A stretch of DNA of 64,000 nt from Maribacter litoralis (GTDB lineage Bacteria; Bacteroidota; Bacteroidia; Flavobacteriales; Flavobacteriaceae). Below, piece after piece: positions 44,912 to 53,474 of the stretch. The stretch lies in assembly GCF_003075045.1 (NCBI RefSeq), contig NZ_QCZD01000001.1, positions 62,001 to 126,000 of the forward strand, read 5' to 3'. Under the pieces are notes generated by a model. The model had not been told where the DNA came from. It ran no database searches and was given only the letters and a program-made list of their open reading frames with translations. The position numbers and the translations under genes are program-made. How positions within the stretch are numbered: position 1 is the first letter of the stretch; the number at the start of each line of letters is the position of its first letter.

Positions 44912-45465
44912 TCAATAGAAATATCTAACAGTTGCATAACTAGTACGGGAACAACCAGAACCATGTTATAAATGGCATGTAAAGCCATTGACCATATTAA
45001 CCCAAATTTCACCCTTATGTACCCTAATAAAAAGCCTACGCTTATTTGAGGTGCTACCAATAACGGAGAGAACAACAACACCTGTGTAGACATTTCAAAA
45101 TTACTGATATGCATAAAACCAAAAGCAATGGTGAACAGGTAGAAAATTGGTTTAAAATAATTAGAATCTTTAAAAAAGATAAGAGGACCCCTAAACAGCA
45201 ATTCTTCAAAAAATGGTGCTACGATTACCGCTAAGAAGAAAATTAGTACGACAGAGTAATTGTCGAATAAGTCATCCATAGCATGTTTGCCCATCTCAAG
45301 CTGCAATACACTTTCAAGAACTCCTGCTAACATTAATAACAGAATACTGGCGCATAATGCTATAATTAAAAGTTTGAAAAGTATCCGAAATTTTTGAGAT
45401 ATAGAACTATCGTTATCCTGCTCATAGACCGGTTGTTTTATAAATAAAAGTAGTTCTTGAAGCAT
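44908..45465 (-). CDS. CPBP intramembrane metalloprotease-family protein
   Basis: A 185-residue inner-membrane protein with about five helices. CPBP (ABI/CAAX protease) motif 1 is EELLFRGPL (87-95), with motif 2 near FGFMHIS (His) and motif 3 near WSMALHAIYN (His). Members cleave or protect membrane proteins and peptides. It is co-transcribed with the ABC ATPase 11 bases upstream and TIGR02757 downstream. Confidence 0.88.
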   Translation of the reverse strand: MLQELLLFIKQPVYEQDNDSSISQKFRILFKLLIIALCASILLLMLAGVLESVLQLEMGKHAMDDLFDNYSVVLIFFLAVIVAPFFEELLFRGPLIFFKDSNYFKPIFYLFTIAFGFMHISNFEMSTQVLLFSPLLVAPQISVGFLLGYIRVKFGLIWSMALHAIYNMVLVVPVLVMQLLDISIE

Positions 45466-45476
45466 CCGGGTTTTGG

Positions 45477-46157
45477 TTATGCTATAATAATTTCTTTGTC
45501 CACTATTTTGCCGTCTACCATAGTTAATTTACGATCCGCCATTTCGGCTAATTCAGCGTTGTGGGTAACAATAACAAAGGTTTGTCCAAACTTCTCCCTT
45601 AATTCAAAAAACAGTTTGTGAAGATTATCTGCGCTTTCTGAGTCTAGATTCCCACTAGGTTCATCTGCAAAAATTATAGAAGGATTGTTGATCAAAGCAC
45701 GGGCTACAGCTACTCGTTGCTGTTCACCACCTGATAGTTCTGAGGGTTTATGGTCATACCGATGAGATAGTCCTAAGAAGTTTAAAAGTTCTTTGGCTCT
45801 AACTTCTGCCTTGGCTTTGGGTGTTTTTTTTATAAAGGCAGGTAGACATACATTTTCAATTGCCGTAAACTCAGGTAATAACTGATGAAACTGAAAAATG
45901 AAGCCGATATGTTCATTTCTGAATTTTGCCAAATCCTTATCGTTAAGATTTGTGGTTTCTATGTTATTGATCAATAACGTGCTATCTTTCCTGTTCGATT
46001 GTACATCTAAAGTTCCCAGTATTTGCAATAAGGTCGTTTTACCGGCACCAGACGCACCAACAATAGAAACTATTTCACCTTTCTTTATGTGGAGGTCAAC
46101 TCCTTTTAATACCTCTAAGTCTCCGTAATATTTATGAATGTTAGAAGCTTTGATCAT
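45477..46157 (-). CDS. ABC transporter ATPase (LolD/MacB-type)
   Basis: A 226-residue ATPase. Walker A is GASGAGKT (34-41), the signature [15 protein letters not shown], Walker [13 protein letters not shown], and the H-loop VTHNAELA. The closest architecture is LolD/FtsE/MacB-type, which work with FtsX-fold permeases to move lipoproteins or lipids. No permease gene lies next to it. It heads the unit with CPBP and TIGR02757. Confidence 0.9.
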   Translation of the reverse strand: MIKASNIHKYYGDLEVLKGVDLHIKKGEIVSIVGASGAGKTTLLQILGTLDVQSNRKDSTLLINNIETTNLNDKDLAKFRNEHIGFIFQFHQLLPEFTAIENVCLPAFIKKTPKAKAEVRAKELLNFLGLSHRYDHKPSELSGGEQQRVAVARALINNPSIIFADEPSGNLDSESADNLHKLFFELREKFGQTFVIVTHNAELAEMADRKLTMVDGKIVDKEIIIA

Positions 46158-46315
46158 AAGTAAGGCTGTGTTTAATGTTCTAGTATGTTGAAATTCAAAA
46201 TTAATGAAAAAGGAGCTTGCTAAAAATAGAAATTGAGGATTACTTCTCCTTAATTTGATTCTGATCGATTATTTATGACAATACAGCAATGTGAACTATT
46301 TATGATATTTTTACG

Positions 46316-46344
46316 TTTGTTGATGAAAGAAAACGCTAAATTTG
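46316..46344 (+). promoter_or_regulatory. Promoter of folE
   Basis: TTTG (46316-46319), a 17-base spacer and TAAATTTG (46337-46344) match the Bacteroidota consensus, with 41 nt to the ATG at 46386. Confidence 0.65.
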
Positions 46345-46347
46345 TTC

Positions 46348-46367
46348 AACCTAAACTTAATTAGGTT
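46348..46367. promoter_or_regulatory. Inverted repeat at the folE transcription start
   Basis: AACCTAA-N6-TTAGGTT is a perfect 7+7 inverted repeat that begins 4 bases after the -7 box, exactly where a repressor would block transcription. The cognate regulator is unknown. Confidence 0.45.
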
Positions 46368-46385
46368 AAACATAAAATTAATAAC

Positions 46386-46985
46386 ATGTCCCCGTATAGA
46401 AATTTAGAAGAATATAATCTTGAAATTACCGATGAAGTAAAAAATAGATACTCATCTATAATTGATGAAATTGGTGAAGATGTAGCAAGGGAAGGGTTAG
46501 TTAAAACACCGGAACGTGCAGCAAAGGCAATGTTGTTCTTAACGCAAGGGTACAAGCAAGATGCTGTTGAAATTTTAAAAGGGGCTATGTTCAAAGAAGA
46601 TTATGATGATATGGTCATCATTAAGGATATAGAATTATATTCTCTTTGCGAGCACCATATGTTACCATTTTTTGGAAAGGCACATATAGCTTATATACCT
46701 AATGGCCATATTGTTGGTTTAAGTAAAATACCGAGGGTAGTGGATGTTTTCGCTAGAAGGTTACAAGTGCAAGAAAGATTAACACATGATATATTGGAGT
46801 GTATAAACAATACATTGAAACCAAAAGGTGTCGCAGTTGTTATAGAGGCTTCGCACATGTGTATGATGATGCGTGGTGTACAAAAACAAAATTCGGTAAC
46901 TACAACTTCAGGATTTAGAGGTCAGTTTGAGAAAATTGAAACTAGAAATGAATTCTTAAAATTAATAAGCGCTAAACTTTCTTGA
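46386..46985 (+). CDS. folE: GTP cyclohydrolase I (type IA)
   Basis: Converts GTP to 7,8-dihydroneopterin triphosphate for folate or other pterins. A 199-residue enzyme. Zinc ligands are visible in [14 protein letters not shown] (Cys and His) and in [12 protein letters not shown] (second Cys). FRGQF near the C-terminus is also typical. Because it keeps the CEHH motif it is Zn-dependent IA type, not FolE2. Its pterin could feed the molybdenum-pterin-free pathways only; Moco of the nearby sulfite dehydrogenase starts from MoaA. Confidence 0.96.
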   Translation: MSPYRNLEEYNLEITDEVKNRYSSIIDEIGEDVAREGLVKTPERAAKAMLFLTQGYKQDAVEILKGAMFKEDYDDMVIIKDIELYSLCEHHMLPFFGKAHIAYIPNGHIVGLSKIPRVVDVFARRLQVQERLTHDILECINNTLKPKGVAVVIEASHMCMMMRGVQKQNSVTTTSGFRGQFEKIETRNEFLKLISAKLS

Positions 46986-47069
46986 TAAGACGTAAACTTC
47001 ACCTCAAAATAATATATAAAATTTGGCATCTTTGTTGCATTCTTTAATTAGAATAACTAATTTTTCAAT

Positions 47070-47369
47070 ATGTCAATTTTAAAAGATAAAAAATATAAGC
47101 AACTCTTTTTGGGGTTGCTTTTTGATGGTATAGGTATGCTATCATTTGCAATACCTTTTGTAGGTGAGTTTTCCGATATAGTATGGGCACCGTTATCCGC
47201 TTGGTTAATGACGCGTATGTACAAGGGTAAGATCGGGCAGGCAGCTGGTGTATTTACCTTTATAGAAGAAATTGTACCAGGCTTCGATTTAATACCTTCT
47301 TTTACTTTAATGTGGTTATATACCTATGTATTAAGTGGTTCTAAAAAAGGCAGAACAATAGAAGTGTAA
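47070..47369 (+). CDS. Small membrane protein, 99 residues
   Basis: A 99-residue inner-membrane protein with hydrophobic segments at about 11-30 and 36-50 and a third near 78-88, separated by charged loops (MTRMYKGKIGQ). It carries EEIVPGFDLIPSFTLMWLY, a Bacteroidota-type conserved segment. Function unknown. It sits 85 bases after folE and 50 bases before the sulfite dehydrogenase genes, possibly in the same transcription unit. Confidence 0.6.
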   Translation: MSILKDKKYKQLFLGLLFDGIGMLSFAIPFVGEFSDIVWAPLSAWLMTRMYKGKIGQAAGVFTFIEEIVPGFDLIPSFTLMWLYTYVLSGSKKGRTIEV

Positions 47370-47421
47370 AAGAAACATTTATTGCAAATATTCTTTAACT
47401 TTAGCTCAAATATTACGCATT

Positions 47422-48642
47422 TTGAAGAGAAGAAGTTTTGTTGCAAAATCTAGTTTAGGTGGTTTGGTCGCCTTACTAGGAGTAGAGATTGTTTTTAAAG
47501 AGTTAATGCCCGAAGGCTACACACCCGTAGCTTTACAAGATTCCGATCCATTTAAATTATTCAATAAGGACAAAGATATGGTTGTTCTAAATGACAAACC
47601 ATGGAATATTGAGGCGCAAGCTCATTTATTAGATGATAAAGTGACTCCCAATAAGTCCATTTTTGTTCGTAACAACGGACTCATTCCTGAAAATATAGAT
47701 GTAGAGAATTGGACGCTTACCATTGATGGCGAATCTGTTAAGCAGGAAAAAACATATTCCCTTTCCGAATTAAAATCAAAATTTAAGCACCATACCTATC
47801 AATTGACATTAGAATGTGGTGGTAATGGTAGAAGTGAATTCGATCCACCGGCGAAAGGAAATCAATGGACTATAGGAGCTGTATATTGTGCAAGCTGGAC
47901 AGGTATTAGATTACGTGATGTTTTAGAAGATGTTGGTATCAAGGACGATGCCGTTTACTTTGGTTATCACGCTGCAGATGTGCATTTGAGTAGAGACCCA
48001 ACAAAGGAACCAATTTCTAGGGGTGCACCTATGTCTAAAGCATTGCAAGATGAAACTATATTGGCTTTTAAAATGAACGGAGAGGACATACCATTAGCCC
48101 ACGGTTATCCGTTACGGGTAATTGCCGGTGGTTGGCCAGCTTCGGTTTCTGGAAAATGGTTGCAACGTATCAGTATTAGAAATATAGTTCATGATGGCAC
48201 TAAAATGACAGGTACGGCTTATCGAGTGCCTTGTAAACCGGTTGCACCGGGTGAAAAGGTAGCAGATGAAGATATGTGCATTATTGAGTCTATGCCCGTA
48301 AAATCGTTAATTACTTATCCTAAAACTGGGGCTACCTTGTCTAAAGGAAAGAAATTAAATATTAGAGGGCATGCATGGGCAGGTGAACTTGAAGTTGCAA
48401 AAGTGGAATATTCCATAGATTTTGGCGCTACTTGGTCATCGTGTATTTTAGAAAAACCGGCTAATCGTTTAGCTTGGCAGCATTTTTCTGCAGCAATTTC
48501 ATTTCCTCAAGAAGGATATTATGAAGTTTGGGCAAAAGCTACGGATTCTAATGGGGTTAGTCAACCTATGTTATTACCTGGGTGGAATCCAAAAGGGTAT
48601 TTGAACAATGCCTGTCATAGGATAGCCGTAAAAATCGCATAG
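47422..48642 (+). CDS. Molybdopterin sulfite dehydrogenase catalytic subunit (SorA-like)
   Basis: Oxidises sulfite to sulfate in the periplasm with a Mo-pterin cofactor. A 406-residue protein of the sulfite-oxidase fold. The start is TTG 47422; no ATG lies near. It has a Tat-like signal (MKRRSFVAKSS plus hydrophobic stretch). The Mo-binding Cys is C132 in LECGGNGRSEF, with later conserved motifs YFGYHAADVHLSRDP and HGYPLRVIAGGWPAS. The C-terminal dimerisation domain follows. Its stop codon directly abuts the cytochrome c gene, forming a SorAB-like pair. Confidence 0.85.
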   Translation: MKRRSFVAKSSLGGLVALLGVEIVFKELMPEGYTPVALQDSDPFKLFNKDKDMVVLNDKPWNIEAQAHLLDDKVTPNKSIFVRNNGLIPENIDVENWTLTIDGESVKQEKTYSLSELKSKFKHHTYQLTLECGGNGRSEFDPPAKGNQWTIGAVYCASWTGIRLRDVLEDVGIKDDAVYFGYHAADVHLSRDPTKEPISRGAPMSKALQDETILAFKMNGEDIPLAHGYPLRVIAGGWPASVSGKWLQRISIRNIVHDGTKMTGTAYRVPCKPVAPGEKVADEDMCIIESMPVKSLITYPKTGATLSKGKKLNIRGHAWAGELEVAKVEYSIDFGATWSSCILEKPANRLAWQHFSAAISFPQEGYYEVWAKATDSNGVSQPMLLPGWNPKGYLNNACHRIAVKIA

Positions 48643-49128
48643 ATGAAAAAACAGAATCATGATAAGCTAAAACGCGATTTTCAGGAATTATATAGAAAGA
48701 CAATATTAGCTTGTGCCGTTATTGGTATTGGTGCAATTATACTAGTGTATTTAATTGTGGATCCAGGTTTGTCCGCTTTAAAAACGGATGTACCACAAAC
48801 CGAGCTGGTAAGTGTTCCTGAAGATGACGATTACGATAAAATAGAAAATGGAATTCATGTTCGTACCGGATTTATTGATGCCCCAGGAATGATGGTTACC
48901 GTTCAAAACTGTACCAACTGTCATTCTGCTAAGTTGGTAATGCAGAACCGAATGAACGAAGAACGCTGGAAATCGACCATTAAATGGATGCAAGAAACTC
49001 AAAACTTGTGGGATTTGGGAGAGAATGAAGCTGTTATCATCAATTATTTAGTAACTAATTATCCGCCTAAGAAAGTGGGTAGGAGAGCGGTACTCACAGA
49101 TATTGAGTGGTATCAACTTGAGGAATAA
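48643..49128 (+). CDS. Monohaem cytochrome c, partner of the sulfite dehydrogenase
   Basis: A 161-residue protein with an N-terminal membrane anchor (about 21-40, ILACAVIGIGAIILVYLIV) and a single c-type haem motif CTNCH (90-94), with a candidate Met ligand in KWMQETQ. It is the direct downstream partner of SorA (stop and start abut). It probably passes electrons to the respiratory chain. It is followed by a strong terminator. Confidence 0.85.
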   Translation: MKKQNHDKLKRDFQELYRKTILACAVIGIGAIILVYLIVDPGLSALKTDVPQTELVSVPEDDDYDKIENGIHVRTGFIDAPGMMVTVQNCTNCHSAKLVMQNRMNEERWKSTIKWMQETQNLWDLGENEAVIINYLVTNYPPKKVGRRAVLTDIEWYQLEE

Positions 49129-49130
49129 AA

Positions 49131-49167
49131 ATAAAAAAGCCTTTGAATTTAATTCAAAGGCTTTTTT
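49131..49167. terminator. Terminator between the sorAB pair and the metal-uptake cassette
   Basis: The hairpin AAAAAAGCCTTTGAATT / AATTCAAAGGCTTTTTT forms a 17-bp arm with a short loop, with T-runs on both strands between convergent genes. Confidence 0.85.
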
Positions 49168-49180
49168 AACAATATGTTTT

Positions 49181-49735
49181 TTATTCTACTGTTACAGTAA
49201 AAGTTTGAGCAATGTCGGTTTCTCCACCAGCGTCAGCTAAAGTACCGTTATTTGGCTTGGTTGGCTCATGACGCAATGTAATTGTAATAGTACCAGTACC
49301 TGCATCACCTGTTGTCAATTCAAATTCAATACCTACTGGATTTCCATCACCATCTTCATCAGAATAAGTTACCTCTGAAAGAGAGCCTGTTAGTCCAAAG
49401 AAAAACTGGTGCTCGTCAGCTTCTTCTTCTACCTCTTCGGTAATGTCTTCAGCAGGAGTTTCAGTTTCGTTCAATAAAACAATACTTCCTGTATAGGTTG
49501 TGTTAGCGGTTAAATTGTCTGCAGTTACTACTGGTGCATCTGGTCCGTCACCATCCAAATCTTGAGATTGCAGCGTAGCGGTACCATCTGCGTTTGTTAA
49601 CGTTACCGTCATAGTAGTAATAATTTCTTCTTCGTTTACTACTTCTGGTGTATCGTCATCACTAGAACATGATGTCATTACCGTGGCCATTAAACTTAAT
49701 GCTAAAACTGTTTTTAAGGTTTTGTTTCTTTTCAT
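49181..49735 (-). CDS. Acidic outer-membrane lipoprotein of the TonB-receptor cassette
   Basis: A 184-residue lipoprotein (lipobox VMTSC, then SSDDD). The mature protein is rich in Asp/Glu/Thr: GDGPDAP, a VEEEADEHQFFFG segment, and a beta-rich end with GTITITLRHEPTKP. The start chosen is ATG 49735; an ATG at 49753 would add 6 residues. Function unknown. It lies 19-37 bases after the TonB receptor stop. Acidic patches and a His could hold a metal ion (inference). Confidence 0.75.
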   Translation of the reverse strand: MKRNKTLKTVLALSLMATVMTSCSSDDDTPEVVNEEEIITTMTVTLTNADGTATLQSQDLDGDGPDAPVVTADNLTANTTYTGSIVLLNETETPAEDITEEVEEEADEHQFFFGLTGSLSEVTYSDEDGDGNPVGIEFELTTGDAGTGTITITLRHEPTKPNNGTLADAGGETDIAQTFTVTVE

Positions 49736-49772
49736 AGTTGTACTTGTTTTCATTTGTTAGTAATCGTTAGTA

Positions 49773-52166
49773 TTAATAGTTAAAAATTAGGCGCAGATTA
49801 ATATTTCTGCCCAAATCGTCTGCAAAGTATCGTTGGCGATTTAAGTAATCACGATAATTTGTATTCAATAAATTGGTTGCACTTAGACCAATTGTTAAAT
49901 CGTTTGTGTTCTTTAATGTGAATGATGCTTCGGTATTTAACGACAATAGGTGATAAGCATCTGGCGGAGTGTTGATGTCCAAGATTACATTTTCTTGTTG
50001 CTCTGGGGAATAAACCTCAATGTTCTCTGGGTATCTGGTTTGTTCAAATACATACTGGCTTTCTAAACTAATTAGAAAGTTGTTCCACCTAGGGTTGGTA
50101 TATGAAATGCTGTTTGTGAAATTAGCTGCAGGTATATGAATTAACGGAGTGTCCGTTTCCGTATCGGTACCTCTTACCCAAGCAAACTTGTGATCTGTTC
50201 TAATACTAGACGACCAATTATTGTATAATGAAGCATCTACGCCTAATAAAACGGCATCGGTCTGTCTATAAGACCATACCGGGAAAGCTCCTCTAATCGT
50301 GAATTCTACACCAGTTGGTTCAACCAGTATGAAATCATTAATACTATTTAAAAAGGGAGCGACCGTATAACCCCATTTAGTGGTATTTCTTTCTAATGAT
50401 GCAGAAAATTTAGAAGATGTTTCGCTTTTTATTCTTAAGTCGCCCAATTCTATACGTGCCGCAGAATGGTGCAGGCCGTCACTAAATAATTCTGAAGGGT
50501 TTGGAGCCCTTTGTGCGTATGCATAATTAAAGCGTAAATGATCTTTGCCATTAATTTCGTAGTGAAAACCTAATGTGCCGGAAAAGTTATGGTAATCAAA
50601 AACAGGATTGGTAAGTAACTGAGTGTCTAGGTCTTCAAGAATAATATCGGAGAAGTCTACATCATACCCGCGTTCTTCCCATCTAGAGGTTCTGTAAAAT
50701 TTCTTAGCATCTATTCTGCTAAAGTCGTATCGCGCTCCTGCATCTAAGGTCCAGTCATTATTAAGCTCATAGCTTCCTAAGGCAAAGAGACCAAAATCGT
50801 ATTTGTCATAATCAGGAATAAGTCTCCTTACACCGGTATCAGGATTTGCGAAGTTTGATTGATATCTACCTAACGCTCCAACCTTAAAATCCAAGCCTTG
50901 TTTTGCATCGAATTTAATATTGGTTAAAATAGAATGTGTGGTTAGCTTAAGGTCTAATGAAGCTTTATCGGCATCATCGCCTACGCGAACATCGTATTCA
51001 AATCTTCTATTTTGTTGAAAATCATACTGTGTGGTCCACTTACCTAAACCTTCAAATCTTCGGTAATAACTTAATTTTCCTAAATGGTGGGTAACTTCTT
51101 GGTACGGTTGGTCTATATCATAAGTAAAATCATTGACAACACTAGGCACATCACTATTAATAGCCGATATTAAATCATCGACGTTACCAATATGTGAGGC
51201 TCTTAATATGCCAATTTCTGAATTGAAATAGGAATAATAACCTTCCCAACCCTGTATAAAATCGCGCTTTCCAACACTTAAAGAAGCACCGCTTTCTTTT
51301 ATACCTGTATTTGATAACATGTAATCTGGTGCTTCTAAATCTCCCAATCTTTTATATGAACCCTGACCTTTTATGTAGAGCCCAGATTTATATGATTTGG
51401 TCAATGATGATGTTATGTTTCCCCCGCGCCCGTTTGACGCAAGATTAAGTTGTGTTTTACCAAATAAGGAGTCCGTTCTTACAATTGGTAGAGGCTCAAG
51501 TACGATAACACCACCAATGGCATCACCGCCATATTCAATAGCTGCAGCACCTTTAATAATGCTAATGTTTTGATTTGCATTAACGTCTACATTTGGGGCG
51601 TGTTCTTCTCCCCACTCCATATCCTGCATACGAACATTGTTGTTCAGTATTAAGATTCTACTACCATTTAATCCTTGTATTACCGGTTTAACAATATTGC
51701 CTCCGGTATTTAAGGTAGAAACTCCGGCGATCTTTTTTAAAGCGTCCCCTAAACTTTTACCACTGTTTTGTTCTATGTCTTTTACCGATAAAATATTTTC
51801 TTGTCCCGAGTTGGTGTTTTTTGGAACATCACCAACAACCTTAACTTCTTTTAATTCTTCCAAATGGTGCTCTAATCGTATCTCTGAATACGTGTCCCCA
51901 TTTATGGTCAATGTCACAAATTTGGTAGTACACTCCGGATGCGAAATTTCAAGCTCTATAACACCATCGCAAAGTTGCTTAATGCTGAACTTGCCATTCT
52001 CTTTTGATGTGGCTGTATAGTCTTTACCGGTAATATTAATAGTTGCACCACTCAACGGACTGTTGTCATGGAAATCAACTATTTCTCCTAGTAATATTGA
52101 ATTGCAATCTTGAGCATATACCAACGTGCTACAAAAGATTGCGAAAACACATAAATAATACTTCAT
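49773..52166 (-). CDS. TonB-dependent receptor, probably metal uptake
   Basis: A 797-residue outer-membrane receptor. Signal peptide (1-18), a carboxypeptidase-like beta domain (about 20-105), a plug domain (LGDALKKIAGVSTLN then SRILILNNNVRMQD and SIIKGAAAIEYGGDAIGGVI), and a 22-stranded barrel ending RNINLRLIFNY. The plug reads WGEEHAPNVDVNANQ, which includes His/Asp residues also seen in zinc- or copper-type receptors. The small His/Cys protein upstream and the acidic lipoprotein downstream support metal transport; the metal is unknown. Confidence 0.85.
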   Translation of the reverse strand: MKYYLCVFAIFCSTLVYAQDCNSILLGEIVDFHDNSPLSGATINITGKDYTATSKENGKFSIKQLCDGVIELEISHPECTTKFVTLTINGDTYSEIRLEHHLEELKEVKVVGDVPKNTNSGQENILSVKDIEQNSGKSLGDALKKIAGVSTLNTGGNIVKPVIQGLNGSRILILNNNVRMQDMEWGEEHAPNVDVNANQNISIIKGAAAIEYGGDAIGGVIVLEPLPIVRTDSLFGKTQLNLASNGRGGNITSSLTKSYKSGLYIKGQGSYKRLGDLEAPDYMLSNTGIKESGASLSVGKRDFIQGWEGYYSYFNSEIGILRASHIGNVDDLISAINSDVPSVVNDFTYDIDQPYQEVTHHLGKLSYYRRFEGLGKWTTQYDFQQNRRFEYDVRVGDDADKASLDLKLTTHSILTNIKFDAKQGLDFKVGALGRYQSNFANPDTGVRRLIPDYDKYDFGLFALGSYELNNDWTLDAGARYDFSRIDAKKFYRTSRWEERGYDVDFSDIILEDLDTQLLTNPVFDYHNFSGTLGFHYEINGKDHLRFNYAYAQRAPNPSELFSDGLHHSAARIELGDLRIKSETSSKFSASLERNTTKWGYTVAPFLNSINDFILVEPTGVEFTIRGAFPVWSYRQTDAVLLGVDASLYNNWSSSIRTDHKFAWVRGTDTETDTPLIHIPAANFTNSISYTNPRWNNFLISLESQYVFEQTRYPENIEVYSPEQQENVILDINTPPDAYHLLSLNTEASFTLKNTNDLTIGLSATNLLNTNYRDYLNRQRYFADDLGRNINLRLIFNY

Positions 52167-52234
52167 TATATAAGTTTAGCGCAGTTTAAAATCGGATTTA
52201 ATAAGAAAACCGATAGAATAAATTGGAATGGATA

Positions 52235-52540
52235 CTAAGCCTGGAAGGGTGGGGGGCGACCAAAAGTTGAATACCTAAAATAGGTAGAAGTTACCTTTGT
52301 TGAAAAAGGTATCAGTTTTTTTTCGGTAATGATAAGTGCCGAAGCAAATACGAACAATAAAATGGCTACAAAAGTAAATTCAGAATTTTGATTTTGAACA
52401 GCCAAATCACAGATACTACAGTTTTCAATGGTGTCTGCAGTATTATCTTGATGCGTATAGACATGAAAAGAGGTTACCTTAATTAGCATAAGGCAAAACA
52501 ACGTGAATACAGAAAAATATGTAAATATTGAGTTCTTCAC
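52235..52540 (-). CDS. Small His/Cys-containing membrane protein upstream of the TonB receptor
   Basis: A 101-residue protein. The start is GTG at 52540, since no ATG is near. A signal-like helix lies at 5-24, then HVYTHQDN (H26, H30), ENCSICDLAV (C41, C44), a second helix at about 55-72, and a C-terminal FGRPPPF. This layout of an N-terminal helix, His pair, CxxC and Pro-rich end recalls DUF2946-like proteins that accompany metal receptors in Proteobacteria. A metal-binding role is inferred. A -7 box TACTTTAG lies 4 bases before the start. Confidence 0.65.
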   Translation of the reverse strand: MKNSIFTYFSVFTLFCLMLIKVTSFHVYTHQDNTADTIENCSICDLAVQNQNSEFTFVAILLFVFASALIITEKKLIPFSTKVTSTYFRYSTFGRPPPFQA

Positions 52541-52599
52541 TTCGCTAAAGTACTAAAAGATGAAGAACTGTATGTTAAAGAAAACCAAACAGAGGTGTG

Positions 52600-52914
52600 T
52601 TAGAATAAAAATCCAAGTCCAATTCTCTTCAACATTTTCTTCTCAAAAGCCCAGAAGAAATTAAATTGCCCAAATAACCATCCATAAATTATCAATAATA
52701 CTTGATAGAAAGGGAAAATTAATAAAATTCGTAATGTCCAGTACAATGGACCTCCCCACCAGGCTTCAGAAAAATTTTCTTGTTGAAGACCAATTAAGTT
52801 TAAAAAAGGTTTAGCTACATATACAGATGAAGATCCCGTAATAGCAAATACAACAAATATGATGATTAATTGAAAATTACTGGTGATTCCCCAGCGTTCC
52901 TTTAATTTCTGCAT
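52600..52914 (-). CDS. DUF6787-like small membrane protein
   Basis: A 104-residue inner-membrane protein. It starts MQKLKERWGITSNFQLIIIF and has helices at about 15-37, 57-82 and possibly a third. The conserved aromatic motif is LFGQFNFFWAFEKKML at 75-95. It belongs to a Bacteroidota family near DUF6787, sometimes mislabelled as Lgt. The start chosen is ATG 52914 because the upstream 7 residues (to 52935) are atypical. Function unknown. It lies 30 bases from the DUF6146 gene upstream in the same direction. Confidence 0.7.
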   Translation of the reverse strand: MQKLKERWGITSNFQLIIIFVVFAITGSSSVYVAKPFLNLIGLQQENFSEAWWGGPLYWTLRILLIFPFYQVLLIIYGWLFGQFNFFWAFEKKMLKRIGLGFLF

Positions 52915-52944
52915 GACTTCTATTAAAAGGGTCAAATATACTTT

Positions 52945-53409
52945 TTATATACGTGGTATAAAAGGACCTAAACGCTGATTGTATTTTCTTTGGAAGTAAA
53001 TAAAATAATTATAAAGCTTGTAGTTTACCTCGTAGCCATAATCTATTTGCCTAGAATAGTCTATTTGCATTTCATATAGATTAGGATTGTAGCGTGTTGG
53101 CTGTAGCACTCTTTGGTTCCATTCCAGTACCATTATTTGGTTTCTGTTTTCTAAGAAACTTTGCGAGTAATAGCCTTCTGGTTTGGCTATTGATGCAAGC
53201 CAAATATTAAAACCAGGTTCTATAATTATTATCTCATATTCCGTTTTATCACTAGCAATTGAAACGGTATCTCCTTCTACTTGATTGAAAACCTCTTTTT
53301 CATCTTCTGTGATGGACAATGACTTGTTGCTTGTACCGCAATTTAAAAGTAAAGCAAAACAAATACCTGCCAAGACAATGTATGTAACTTTAAAACTCTT
53401 CTTTTTCAT
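52945..53409 (-). CDS. DUF6146 family lipoprotein
   Basis: A 154-residue lipoprotein (lipobox LLLNC near residue 24). The mature region holds the family pattern EYEIIIIEPGFNIWLAS, then GYYSQSFLENRNQIMVLEWNQR and YEVNYKLYNYFIYFQ with many Tyr/Asn. Family confined mostly to Bacteroidota; role unknown. It is probably co-expressed with the DUF6787-like gene that follows. Confidence 0.8.
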   Translation of the reverse strand: MKKKSFKVTYIVLAGICFALLLNCGTSNKSLSITEDEKEVFNQVEGDTVSIASDKTEYEIIIIEPGFNIWLASIAKPEGYYSQSFLENRNQIMVLEWNQRVLQPTRYNPNLYEMQIDYSRQIDYGYEVNYKLYNYFIYFQRKYNQRLGPFIPRI

Positions 53410-53423
53410 AGAATTTAAGATAC

Positions 53424-53454
53424 AAAAAAAGCCGCTTGTTTTTACAAGCGGCTT
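53424..53454 (-). terminator. Terminator after the DUF937 gene
   Basis: On the minus strand AAGCCGCTTGT / ACAAGCGGCTT has a 4-base loop followed by T-run. It lies 20 bases after the stop codon at 53475. Confidence 0.85.
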
Positions 53455-53474
53455 AGATATAAAAGGTTTAGGTG

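Noticed and set aside
51637..52020. 127-residue open frame opposite the TonB receptor N-terminus
   Set aside because: Antisense shadow of a conserved plug domain; no independent evidence.
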